A DNA stretch of 43,344 bases, from NCBI GenBank assembly GCA_003161575.1, contig PMOE01000093.1, forward strand, positions 109,606 through 152,949, read 5' to 3'. The notes beneath the pieces are model-generated. The model was not told the DNA's origin and ran no database searches. It was given only the letters and a program-made list of their open reading frames with translations. Shown one piece after another: positions 15,975 to 23,537 of the stretch (position 1 is its first letter; every line of letters begins with the position of its first letter). A program made the position numbers and the translations under genes. The stretch is from Acidimicrobiaceae bacterium. GTDB taxonomy: Bacteria > Actinomycetota > Acidimicrobiia > Acidimicrobiales > RAAP-2.

Positions 15975-17882
15975 TCAGTACTGGGGGTTGACGCAGCTAT
16001 CGGAGATGAGTGCGGTGTCGACGTGGACCGGCTCGTCGATGCGCAACCCCGGGGCGTAGTCGCCCGCCACGATCACGGGGAACTTCGGACACAATCCGCC
16101 GGAGACCTCGACGAGGTGGGGGAAGCGGTTGTGTTCGAAGATCGCTCCTTGAGTGCCGCCTATGTAGATTCCCATCTCCGTTTCGGTGAGAAGCCCGTCG
16201 CTCGAATTGTTTATCCAGCGGGCCCCGGTCGCGTTGCGACCGCCTCCACAGTCCAGCTGGTCGTTGGCGTCGGGAATGGCGCAGTTCTGGCGGGTCACTG
16301 ACCCGAAGAGGTCGTGGCTTCCCGAACTCAACAGCACGTTGATGTGGGTGCGGTCGCCGGTCCACAGCACGTTGTTCTCGATGATGCTGGCCCGGGTGCC
16401 TTCGGAGAAGGACCGGGTCACCGTACCGGGAAGATCGCCACCGGGGATCGGCCCACCGTGCAGCGAGTATGAGGGATCGGTGGCGATGCCGAACGAGTAT
16501 GAGTTTCCGGCCGAGATGATGTGGTTATCGGCTACCACCGAGAGTTGGGGAGGGGTGATCGGGAGGAACGACGCGCCAGTGAACAGCACGATCCCGGTGT
16601 CGGAGATGTCCACGATGTCGTTGCCGGTAACGCTCGTGTCGGCGCAGTAGATCCCGAGGCCATCCGCCTGAGGGTGATCGGTGTCCGGTTCGCCGGTCGG
16701 GGCGACGTGAACGCTCGAGTAGGCCTCCACCAGGTTGTCCGACACCACGTTCTTCGAGCAGGCCACGGCTCCTGGGATATTGGAATCGGCGCCGTCGGCC
16801 TCGAGGCTGGATGCTCCGTAGGTGTTGGAGATTCGGTCGTCTTTGACCGTCGTCCCGATGCCGCCCAGCATCCGGATGTTGAAGATCAAGAAGTTGTTGG
16901 GGTCGGGCGCATCGCGCTGGCCGTCCACCCAGACATGGAGGACCTTGGCCCCGGGCTGGAGCCGGACGAGCTCGAGACCCGAGTAGTCCGGCAGTTGGGT
17001 GAACCCCCCAAGTCGCACGAGCTCGGCCATGTCGGCGTAGCGGTTCGGATCCGGATTCCCGACCGTGCTCAGGATCACGTTGCTCGGAATGATGAGGGTG
17101 GTTGTCAGCCCAACCACCACACCGGTCGGCAGATAGAGCGTCCCGCCTCCAGCAGCCGAGCGGACGTTGAGAGCGCTTTGTAGTTGCGCCTCGGTCTCGT
17201 CTGGCCCGGGCAGGCCGTGCTCGGGCGTCTCGATGGCCGGAAAGCCCGTCCAGTTCCCCGGTTGGCCGAAGAAGTAGCTGGGGTTGGAGGGGTCGCAGAT
17301 GGCCGGAGTGTCAAGGTCGGTGAATTCGGCTGTCGAGAACAGGTTGGCGGCCACCTCGCTCGGAGTGTCCTCACCCGATTCGAGGTCGTCGCGCGCTGCC
17401 ACAAAGCCGGCGGCATCGGGCTCGCGGTTGAGCACGAATCGGAACAGGCTGAGTGCGACGGCGGCGTCGTCGATGCCGTGACCCGACGGGGGATAGTCAC
17501 GGCGGTATTCCGCCGAGGCCACCACCCGCTGGCCGAAGGCGGCGAGCGAGCCGGAGGTGCAGCCGTGGGCAACGAAGAAGTTGACCGCAACCGTCCATTC
17601 GTCTGCCGCCGGGGCACGCCCCAAGAGCTCGGTATAGGCCTTGGCGATGAACTGGTAGGGCATCGTCTCGCGAGCCGTGAGCCCGCTCGGCCCCGGCGGG
17701 CTTGGTGCAACGACCGCGGTCGGTGGGACGGTGGGGATCGAGGCGGCCGGTGCGGCTCCCGCCAGAGTGCTCTGAGCACAAAGGCCAACGGTCATCATGA
17801 TGGTCACCGTGGCCGAGGCCAATGCCGAGCTCCGCCGGCCATCTCGGGGGCTCTTTGGAGTTGCGCGCCCTCGCCTGGTCAC
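15975..17882 (-). CDS. Secreted beta-helix protein with DUF4214-like modules
   Basis: With the GTG at 17882 (GGGAGAG just upstream) the product is 635 aa and starts with a basic region and a hydrophobic signal segment (SSALASATVTIMMTVGLCAQSTLAGAAPA). Residues roughly 70-200 hold two DUF4214-like units (FIAKAYTELLGRAPAADEW and LFRFVLNREPDAAGF). The remainder is a right-handed parallel beta-helix with strings such as NVVSDNLVEAYSS, VTGNDIVDISDTGIVLF, SIIENNVLWTGD and AIFEHNRFPHLVEV. Such helices bind or cleave polysaccharide; no lyase residues are evident. An open frame continues upstream to 18005 without family-like sequence. It is probably exported and acts on the envelope glycan made next door. 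Confidence 0.8.
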   Translation of the reverse strand: MTRRGRATPKSPRDGRRSSALASATVTIMMTVGLCAQSTLAGAAPAASIPTVPPTAVVAPSPPGPSGLTARETMPYQFIAKAYTELLGRAPAADEWTVAVNFFVAHGCTSGSLAAFGQRVVASAEYRRDYPPSGHGIDDAAVALSLFRFVLNREPDAAGFVAARDDLESGEDTPSEVAANLFSTAEFTDLDTPAICDPSNPSYFFGQPGNWTGFPAIETPEHGLPGPDETEAQLQSALNVRSAAGGGTLYLPTGVVVGLTTTLIIPSNVILSTVGNPDPNRYADMAELVRLGGFTQLPDYSGLELVRLQPGAKVLHVWVDGQRDAPDPNNFLIFNIRMLGGIGTTVKDDRISNTYGASSLEADGADSNIPGAVACSKNVVSDNLVEAYSSVHVAPTGEPDTDHPQADGLGIYCADTSVTGNDIVDISDTGIVLFTGASFLPITPPQLSVVADNHIISAGNSYSFGIATDPSYSLHGGPIPGGDLPGTVTRSFSEGTRASIIENNVLWTGDRTHINVLLSSGSHDLFGSVTRQNCAIPDANDQLDCGGGRNATGARWINNSSDGLLTETEMGIYIGGTQGAIFEHNRFPHLVEVSGGLCPKFPVIVAGDYAPGLRIDEPVHVDTALISDSCVNPQY

Positions 17883-18040
17883 TTCTCTCCCTCGTCCCGC
17901 CGCCGGTGCATTCGGCCGCTCGGGCGAGCAGCGCAGGCAAATGTAGTGCCCATCGCTGCTGGACAGTCCTCGCCGGACGCCCGCGACGGGCGCCTGCTGG
18001 TCCATGACCGGGTCCCGCGCAGGGCACCGGGGTGGGCTTT

Positions 18041-18067
18041 GATCGCCGGGTTGCCGGGCTCCCCGGC
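18041..18067. repeat. Short tandem repeat, 3 x 9 bp (NNNNNCCGG type)
   Basis: GATCGCCGG, GTTGCCGGG and CTCCCCGGC repeat with 9-bp periodicity in the intergenic region between the beta-helix and SGNH genes. Less regular than the arrays at 3531 and 6402. Confidence 0.4.
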
Positions 18068-18094
18068 CCGCTGAGCCGGCGCGGCTCTGCTTTC

Positions 18095-19009
18095 TCAGGC
18101 CCCGTGTGTTGTGAGCACAGGTTCGATGATGCGGGCCATTCCCGCCTCGCCGCTGACATTCGGATGCACCGGAGCCGCCAGGGTGGTCGGGACGATCGGC
18201 TCAATCCAGCGAACCGAGCCCGCAGTGCAGGCGTTGAAGCCTTCGCTTGGGATATAGGTGTCGATATAGGTGGCGCCGTTGCTCGCAGAGACCGTCGACA
18301 GCATGGCGTTGAGCTCTACCTCGGTGTTTTCCAAATAGGGGGCATCGGTGTGGGTGAAGGGCATCCGCGGCCAACACCCGTCACCGGTCGACGGAAGAAT
18401 GTCGGGGTAGCCGACGACGAAGACCTTGGCGTTTGGCGCTTGGGTGTGAATTTTTTGGAGTGCGGCGGCGATCCTCGGCTTGGTGGCGGCGATCGCTGCG
18501 GCTAGTCGGTCCACCCCGTTCGGATCGTAGAGCGACTTGCAGGTGAGCCCGCTCTTGGTGGGTCCCCATGGTGTGAGAGCGACGCAGTTCTCGATGACGC
18601 TGGTGAATCCGAGGTCGTCGCCGCCAATGCTCAAGGTGACAACCGCAGTGGACTTCGACACGGCATTCAACTGGGCCGGATTGGTCCCCGACGTCGTCGA
18701 CTGGGGCCCGGTCAGATCGGCTGTCGTGGCCCCGGTACAGCTGACGTCGGTGAGGTTCAATCCGATCGCCTGGGCGACGAGGTGGGCGTAGTTGTGGTCA
18801 GAGCGCAGGCAGCCGCTCGGATTGGTCTGTTGGTCGGGGATGAAAGGACCCGAAGCGTAGGAGTCCCCGAGGGCGACGTAACTCGGATTGCTCGCTCCGA
18901 CCGGTACTGCGGGGATGCCGACGACAACTGGAGCCGAGGCCACTGCGGCCAGGAAGATGATCCAGAGGGGCCGTCTACGGGGCCTCGGATCCCCTCGATG
19001 ATCGGACAT
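18095..19009 (-). CDS. Secreted SGNH/GDSL-family hydrolase
   Basis: This 304-aa protein has an N-terminal signal peptide (RRRPLWIIFLAAVASAPVVVGIPAVPVGAS). The GDSL block is VALGDSYASG with nucleophile Ser50, block III is LSIGGDDLGF, and the C-terminal catalytic His lies in APVHPNVSGEAGM. Several Cys residues (SGCLRS, DVSCTGA, IENCVAL, LTCKSLY, DGCWP, FNACTAG) fit the disulfide pattern of secreted actinobacterial lipases/esterases of the Streptomyces type. It probably hydrolyses an acyl or acetyl ester outside the cell. Deacetylation of the neighbouring surface glycan is possible but inferred. ATG at 19009 begins the basic n-region. Confidence 0.92.
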   Translation of the reverse strand: MSDHRGDPRPRRRPLWIIFLAAVASAPVVVGIPAVPVGASNPSYVALGDSYASGPFIPDQQTNPSGCLRSDHNYAHLVAQAIGLNLTDVSCTGATTADLTGPQSTTSGTNPAQLNAVSKSTAVVTLSIGGDDLGFTSVIENCVALTPWGPTKSGLTCKSLYDPNGVDRLAAAIAATKPRIAAALQKIHTQAPNAKVFVVGYPDILPSTGDGCWPRMPFTHTDAPYLENTEVELNAMLSTVSASNGATYIDTYIPSEGFNACTAGSVRWIEPIVPTTLAAPVHPNVSGEAGMARIIEPVLTTHGA

Positions 19010-19145
19010 CGCTGACTCGCAGGTCCCTTCTCTCGGGCACCGACTCCGACTCGTTGCCGTATGGTGTGACCCCGGGAGGCCGCCCGGCATCCTACGGCTC
19101 GCTGTTCGCAAAAGGTCGTCGCCCACGAGTACCGCGGGCCGAGGG

Positions 19146-19805
19146 TCAGTGGTCGACAGCCTGGGGGTTGGGCACCGTCTTGTCTTCGTCGGCTGCTCGC
19201 CAGCAGTACCAGGCGAGGATACTGCGATAGGGCCGGAACCGTTCGCCGAGCGGTCCGAGCTCTTTGGGGGACGGCGGGGCGTCGAGACCGAAGGCGCGGG
19301 CGTACCCTGCCCGCACCCCGTAGTCGCCGACCGGCCAGACATCGAGGCGCCGCAAGCTCGACAGGAGGAACATCTCGGCGGTCCATGGCCCGATGCCGCG
19401 GACCTGGACCAAATGGGCGACCACCGCGTCGTCAGAAAGGCGGCCGATGCGCCCGAGGGACACCGTTCCCGAGGTCACCTTCTCGGCCAGGTCAAACACC
19501 GACGCCGCTTTGGCCCGGCTCAAGCCGCACCCGGCCAGGGTCTCGGGCCCGGCCGCCAGCACGCTCTCGGGGGTGACGACGCCACCGAGCGCGGTCACGA
19601 AGCGACCGTGGATGGCCTGGGCCGCTCCGCCGGCCAATTGCTGGTAGAGCACGGAACGGGCCAGCGACGCGAAACGCTCCGATGAGGGTGGCCGACCGGC
19701 CAGGCGCGGTGGCCCGTGACGTTTCACGAGTTCGGCCACCACCGGGTCCCGGCGGGCCAGTTCCCGAGCCGCCCGGGTCGGCGTGGGGCGAGCGGGCGTG
19801 CTCAC
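19146..19805 (-). CDS. DNA-3-methyladenine glycosylase (AlkA-like, HhH-GPD)
   Basis: The 219-aa protein shows the helix-hairpin-helix (LVQVRGIGPWTAEMFLL) followed by the GPD loop with its catalytic Asp (WPVGDYGVRAGYARAFG). Upstream is the FASLARSVLYQQLAGGAAQAIHGRF helix typical of AlkA-type glycosylases. It should excise alkylated purines in base-excision repair. It is of the short form without an N-terminal Ada-like or TBP-like domain. GTG at 19805 overlaps the stop of the YbaK-like gene (GTGA). Confidence 0.9.
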   Translation of the reverse strand: MSTPARPTPTRAARELARRDPVVAELVKRHGPPRLAGRPPSSERFASLARSVLYQQLAGGAAQAIHGRFVTALGGVVTPESVLAAGPETLAGCGLSRAKAASVFDLAEKVTSGTVSLGRIGRLSDDAVVAHLVQVRGIGPWTAEMFLLSSLRRLDVWPVGDYGVRAGYARAFGLDAPPSPKELGPLGERFRPYRSILAWYCWRAADEDKTVPNPQAVDH

Positions 19806-20299
19806 CGGGGCGGTAGGGCCAGGCCATGGACCACTTCTACTCCTGGCTGGCTCGAGAGCAGGGTTGGCGGACCGAGGACCTTGACGCTGCGACTCCCGCC
19901 GCCGAGCACGAGGCGGTCCCGTTCGAGCACCCGGGTATCGACCCACACGGCGAGATCGTCGGGAAGGGCGAAGGGGGTGACCCCGCCGATCATCATGGAG
20001 GTGACGGCGATGGTCTCATCGGCCGACGCGAAAGACGCCCGGCGCACACCGAGCCGGTCCCGCACCACATGGTTCACATCGAGCCGGGTCGTGGCCAGCA
20101 CCACGCAGGCTGCGTAGCGGGGCGGATCGGCTTTGCCGACCACAACGATGGTGTTGGCCGAGTCTTCGGGTGCGTACCCGTAGGCCGCACAGAACGCGGC
20201 GGTATCGGCCAGGTCGGGATCGCACTGGACGATGTTGAAGTCGACTCCCAGTCGGCCGAGACACTCGCGCACACGCGCCTCGGGGTCCGCAGTGGTCAT
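19802..20299 (-). CDS. YbaK/EbsC-family aminoacyl-tRNA deacylase
   Basis: This 165-aa protein has the YbaK/ProX editing-domain fold: DFNIVQCDPDLADTAAFCAAYG, the NTIVVVGK strand, YAACVVLATTRLDVNHVVR, ASFASADETIAVTSMMIGGVTPFALP with the conserved GGVTPFG-like loop, and VWVDTRVLERDRLVLGGGS. The family clears mischarged Cys- or Ala-tRNAPro and related species in trans. ATG at 20299 is preferred over GTG 20317 because TACCGT lies seven bases before it. It is coupled to the alkA-like gene through a 4-base overlap. Confidence 0.88.
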   Translation of the reverse strand: MTTADPEARVRECLGRLGVDFNIVQCDPDLADTAAFCAAYGYAPEDSANTIVVVGKADPPRYAACVVLATTRLDVNHVVRDRLGVRRASFASADETIAVTSMMIGGVTPFALPDDLAVWVDTRVLERDRLVLGGGSRSVKVLGPPTLLSSQPGVEVVHGLALPPR

Positions 20300-20306
20300 T
20301 CGGGCG

Positions 20307-20312
20307 ACGGTA
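20307..20312 (-). promoter_or_regulatory. Putative -10 box TACCGT (leaderless YbaK-like gene)
   Basis: TACCGT on the minus strand is separated by CGCCCGA (seven bases) from the ATG at 20299. The upstream GTG at 20317 would lie inside or before the promoter. Confidence 0.5.
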
Positions 20313-20477
20313 GCCACGCCTGGCTCCGCGGGCCAGCCCGGTCACCTCGTCCCGGTCGGCACGGCGAGGGGCCCCGTGGCGGTGACTGGGCCGTGACGCT
20401 GATGGCGGCCGGTGCCGGTGCCGGTGCGTTTGATCGGGCGCCCCAAGAGGGGCCGAGGCCGGTCACGACGGACCGCT

Positions 20478-20963
20478 TCAGAAGTACCGGGCCATGAGCT
20501 CGTGGGACCACGGCGGCTGACGCACCTCGCCCCGGGGCCCGAACTCGGTCATCACCGGCTTGATGTCGAGGACGGGGGTGCCGTCGAGCGCGTCGAGGCC
20601 GCGCACCGTGATGTGCATTCCGTCGACGCCTACCAGCGCACAGGTACACAGCCCGATCCGGTTGGGCCGGTCCCTGGCCCGCTGGGCGAAGATGCCCACC
20701 TCGGGCCAGGCCGGGTTCCCCCGGGGTCGGCGGGCCCCGGTGTGGACCGAGAGTGGATTGACCCGGTCGAAGAGATAGAGGACGTCGAGGTGGCTGAACG
20801 CGTCGAGGCCGGCCAGCGACGCCTCTTGATAGGGCCCCACGAGGGTGATGGTCGAAACCACCGAGTCCCAGTCATCATCGACGACCTCGGTCCGCTCCCA
20901 AGACACCGTGCCGATTTGGGTGACTTCGAAGACGCGACCTGCAGTGGATGGATCGGCGGTCAC
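20478..20963 (-). CDS. TrmO/TsaA-like tRNA methyltransferase
   Basis: This 161-aa protein resembles the TsaA/TrmO beta-barrel family that uses SAM to methylate N6-threonylcarbamoyladenosine-37 of tRNA. Visible hallmarks are the N-terminal VTQIGTVSW strand, LDAFSHLDVLYLFDRVN, the GARRPRGNPAWPEVGIFAQRARDRPNRIGLC signature (RPN..G.) and LDGTPVLDIKPVMTEF. It starts at a GTG whose last bases overlap the TGA of a short alpha/beta hydrolase remnant. It ends convergently to nothing on the plus strand; 20300-20477 holds no supported gene. Confidence 0.85.
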   Translation of the reverse strand: MTADPSTAGRVFEVTQIGTVSWERTEVVDDDWDSVVSTITLVGPYQEASLAGLDAFSHLDVLYLFDRVNPLSVHTGARRPRGNPAWPEVGIFAQRARDRPNRIGLCTCALVGVDGMHITVRGLDALDGTPVLDIKPVMTEFGPRGEVRQPPWSHELMARYF

Positions 20964-21124
20964 CGCTCCGCCCAGAACTCCTCGAGCATCGCCGCTGCGG
21001 CCGCCGGATTCTGCAGCATCCACCAGTGTCCGAGACCGTCGAGGGTGGCGGTGTGGGCGCCCGCCTGGGCGGCGGCGCAGATCTCGGTGGTTTCGGGTAC
21101 TCCGTGGACGAGGACGGCGGGCAT
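20960..21124 (-). pseudogene. Internally deleted alpha/beta hydrolase (54 aa)
   Basis: The uninterrupted 54-codon frame joins the N-terminal strand of an alpha/beta hydrolase (MPAVLVHGVPET, the oxyanion-hole HGxP) directly to a typical C-terminus (LDGLGHWWMLQNPAAAAAM then LEEFWAER) carrying the catalytic-His strand. The roughly 180 residues that should contain the nucleophile and acid are missing. The TGA overlaps the GTG of the TrmO-like gene (GTGA), so it may still be translated and drive coupled expression. The fusion was probably created by an in-frame deletion. It cannot be an active hydrolase. Confidence 0.65.
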
Positions 21125-21190
21125 GGGCCCAGCTTTGCATCATCGGTCATGCCCGGTGCATCCCGACCGGCTCGACGCCCAGGGGGTGGG

Positions 21191-23461
21191 TCAGTACCCC
21201 GCCATCCCGACGATCGGCTGGTTGAGAGGCCGACCGCCCATCGAGCCGAAGAACGGGGCGTTGCCGTAGGCGAAGACCCCGCCGTCGGACGCCACGAACC
21301 GGTACCCCTGCCCGTTGATCGTGGGTCCCATGGCCACGATCGGGGCGGCCAGGAATTTCCCCCCTTGGGATCCGAGGAACGGCGCGCTGAACGCGAAGAC
21401 CCCACCGTCGGCCGCCACGAGCCAGTAGCCGGCGGTGCCGATGTCGTCGCCGATGCCGACGATGGGCTGGACCAGGGGCAGGCCTCCCATCGATCCGAAG
21501 TATTGGGCGTCACCGAAGGTGAAGATTCCTCCGTCGGCCGCGACCAGTCGGTACCCGAGGCCGTCGGCGGACGGCGCGATGCCGACGATGGGTTTCGCGA
21601 GGGTGAGGCTGCCCGTCGATCCCCAGAACTGTGCGTCACCGAAGGCGAAGATGCCTCCATCAGAGGCCACCAGCCAGTACCCCTTCCCCGTAGGCGTGGC
21701 GGCGATGGCGACGATCGGTTTGTTCAGGGGTTGTCCCCCCATGGACCCGTAGAAGCGGGCGGCGCCATAGGCAAAGACCCCACCGTCGGAAGCCACGAGC
21801 CAGTAGCCACCGGTGTTCGGGGTGATCGCCATGCCCACGACGGGTGCATTCAAGGCCATACCCCCGGTGGATCCGCAGAACGGGAGGCCGCCGAAGCTGA
21901 AAATCCCGCCGTCGCTCGCCACGAGGTCGTACCCGGTGAAGGCTCCGGAGGGGACGTTGCAGTAGGGGATGGCGCCCGGCGGGGTGGTGGACCCTGCGTT
22001 GCCCGTCAGCTGGGGGTCGTGGTGGAACATCGGCCACGAACCCGCCCCGACTGCCTCGGTGCCGGCGGTCGACCCGCTGATCTCGAAGTGTTCGATGACC
22101 CCCTGGAGGAGCCCGTTGTAACCGGCCAGGGTGATGCCGACGGTGCCGTTGGGATCGGCGGTCACGAGAGGGGAGTTTTGGAATCCGAGAATGCCGTAGA
22201 CGTCCGCCGGATCGGCGTTGAGGGCCCCCACCTCGGCGCCAGTGACGCCGTCGAGGATCTCCACCCCGCCGGTGGTCGGGACCAAGATGTCCTGGTATCC
22301 GCTGTCGAACAGATCGGCGGTGGTGACCGAGCCGATCACGGGGCCAAGGGTGGAGACGTGCCAGAGCGCTTGGCCGGTCGCACCATCAAGCACCCAGACC
22401 GAGCCACCCGACCCGGTGTTGGTGCCCTCGACCACGTCCATGGTCCCGGTGCCCTGGACGTCGGCCAGGGCCGGGCTCGATGTCGTGGTGCCGTCGAGGG
22501 TCGTCGACCACTCGAGGTTGCAGTCGTTGTCCACCGCCTTGACCGTGTTGGTATCTGAAGCACCCGGAAAGAACGAGCCGGTCCCGAACACGGCCCCGGT
22601 GGCCCCGCCGGCCAGAAAGCCGCCGACAGCGGGGGAGGAGTCGACGGTCTGGTTGGTGTCGAAGTGGCAGATGAGCCCGCCCTGAGCGTTAAGGATCCGC
22701 AGGTGGCCGCCGTTGGTGTAATTCTGCCCGAGCCCGAAGCCGCTCGACTGGTCGCCACCTTCGACGATCTCGGTGTTCCCCGTGCCGTAGAGGTCAGCCA
22801 GCGCGGCGGTAGAAAAGACGCTGTCGGAGGTGAAATACGGCCATCCCGAGAGCGTCGAGCCGGTCACGCCGTCGAGCGCGTACTCCTCTTGGTCGAGCGA
22901 TCCCGCCACCACGTCGGTCCCGCCCGGTTCCAAGGACCCGACGCTCATCGAAGCTTGCACGCCGTAGGCGGGCTGGTTGTCGGTACCCGGATCGGTGACC
23001 GCCGAGAACCACAGCAGGTTCCCCGCCGGACCGAAGGCCTGGTACCCCCCTTCGGTGGGCTGAGCAGCATTGCCCGAGCCGACGAAGACCGAGTCCAACG
23101 CGCCCGGCACGAGTGCCGACACCGACGGTGTCGAGTCGACCGGCGCGCCGACACCCACGGGCCAACCGGCCACCGGGCTGCCGTTGTTCAGGTGGTAGGC
23201 GTAGACCAAGCCGTCGCGGTCACCGACGACGGCGGCGGGGCCGCCACCGTCCAAGGTGGCGACGGTGGGTGAGGACTCGGCAACCGGCCCACCGCCGTCG
23301 TTGAGTGTTTGGGACCAGGTGAGCTGGGCCCACGCGGGGGTCGGGAGTGCACCGACTCGGGGTGCGGCGGCGATGCTGAGCCCGCTAAGGGCGAGGACCG
23401 TCCCGCAGAGGCAGACCGCGGTCAGTCCCCGCCCGAGTACGTGCGGTCTGGGGCACGTCAC
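21191..23461 (-). CDS. Secreted propeller protein with six C-terminal 42-aa repeats (paralogue 1)
   Basis: The 756-aa protein starts with a signal peptide (GLTAVCLCGTVLALSGLSIAAAPRVGA). Residues about 45-470 resemble an FG-GAP/PQQ-like propeller, with recurring units such as SSPTVATLDGGGPAAVVGDRDG, DSTPSVSALVPGALDSVFVG and SSPALADVQGTGTMDVVEG, and a closing SWPMFHHDPQLTGNAG. After a short linker come six 42-residue repeats of the type GYWLVASDGGVFAYGAARFYGS...PIVAIAATP. No catalytic motif is visible. It is a tandem paralogue of the next protein and shares its C-terminal repeats with the SpoIID protein at 29527-31404. It is likely exported and attached to or displayed on the cell surface. Confidence 0.85.
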   Translation of the reverse strand: MTCPRPHVLGRGLTAVCLCGTVLALSGLSIAAAPRVGALPTPAWAQLTWSQTLNDGGGPVAESSPTVATLDGGGPAAVVGDRDGLVYAYHLNNGSPVAGWPVGVGAPVDSTPSVSALVPGALDSVFVGSGNAAQPTEGGYQAFGPAGNLLWFSAVTDPGTDNQPAYGVQASMSVGSLEPGGTDVVAGSLDQEEYALDGVTGSTLSGWPYFTSDSVFSTAALADLYGTGNTEIVEGGDQSSGFGLGQNYTNGGHLRILNAQGGLICHFDTNQTVDSSPAVGGFLAGGATGAVFGTGSFFPGASDTNTVKAVDNDCNLEWSTTLDGTTTSSPALADVQGTGTMDVVEGTNTGSGGSVWVLDGATGQALWHVSTLGPVIGSVTTADLFDSGYQDILVPTTGGVEILDGVTGAEVGALNADPADVYGILGFQNSPLVTADPNGTVGITLAGYNGLLQGVIEHFEISGSTAGTEAVGAGSWPMFHHDPQLTGNAGSTTPPGAIPYCNVPSGAFTGYDLVASDGGIFSFGGLPFCGSTGGMALNAPVVGMAITPNTGGYWLVASDGGVFAYGAARFYGSMGGQPLNKPIVAIAATPTGKGYWLVASDGGIFAFGDAQFWGSTGSLTLAKPIVGIAPSADGLGYRLVAADGGIFTFGDAQYFGSMGGLPLVQPIVGIGDDIGTAGYWLVAADGGVFAFSAPFLGSQGGKFLAAPIVAMGPTINGQGYRFVASDGGVFAYGNAPFFGSMGGRPLNQPIVGMAGY

Positions 23462-23537
23462 GAGAACGGGGCGTGGGTAGGACTCGATGGGGCGGCCGAC
23501 GCAGTGGACAGGGGAGAGATGATGGCATGCGCCAGGG

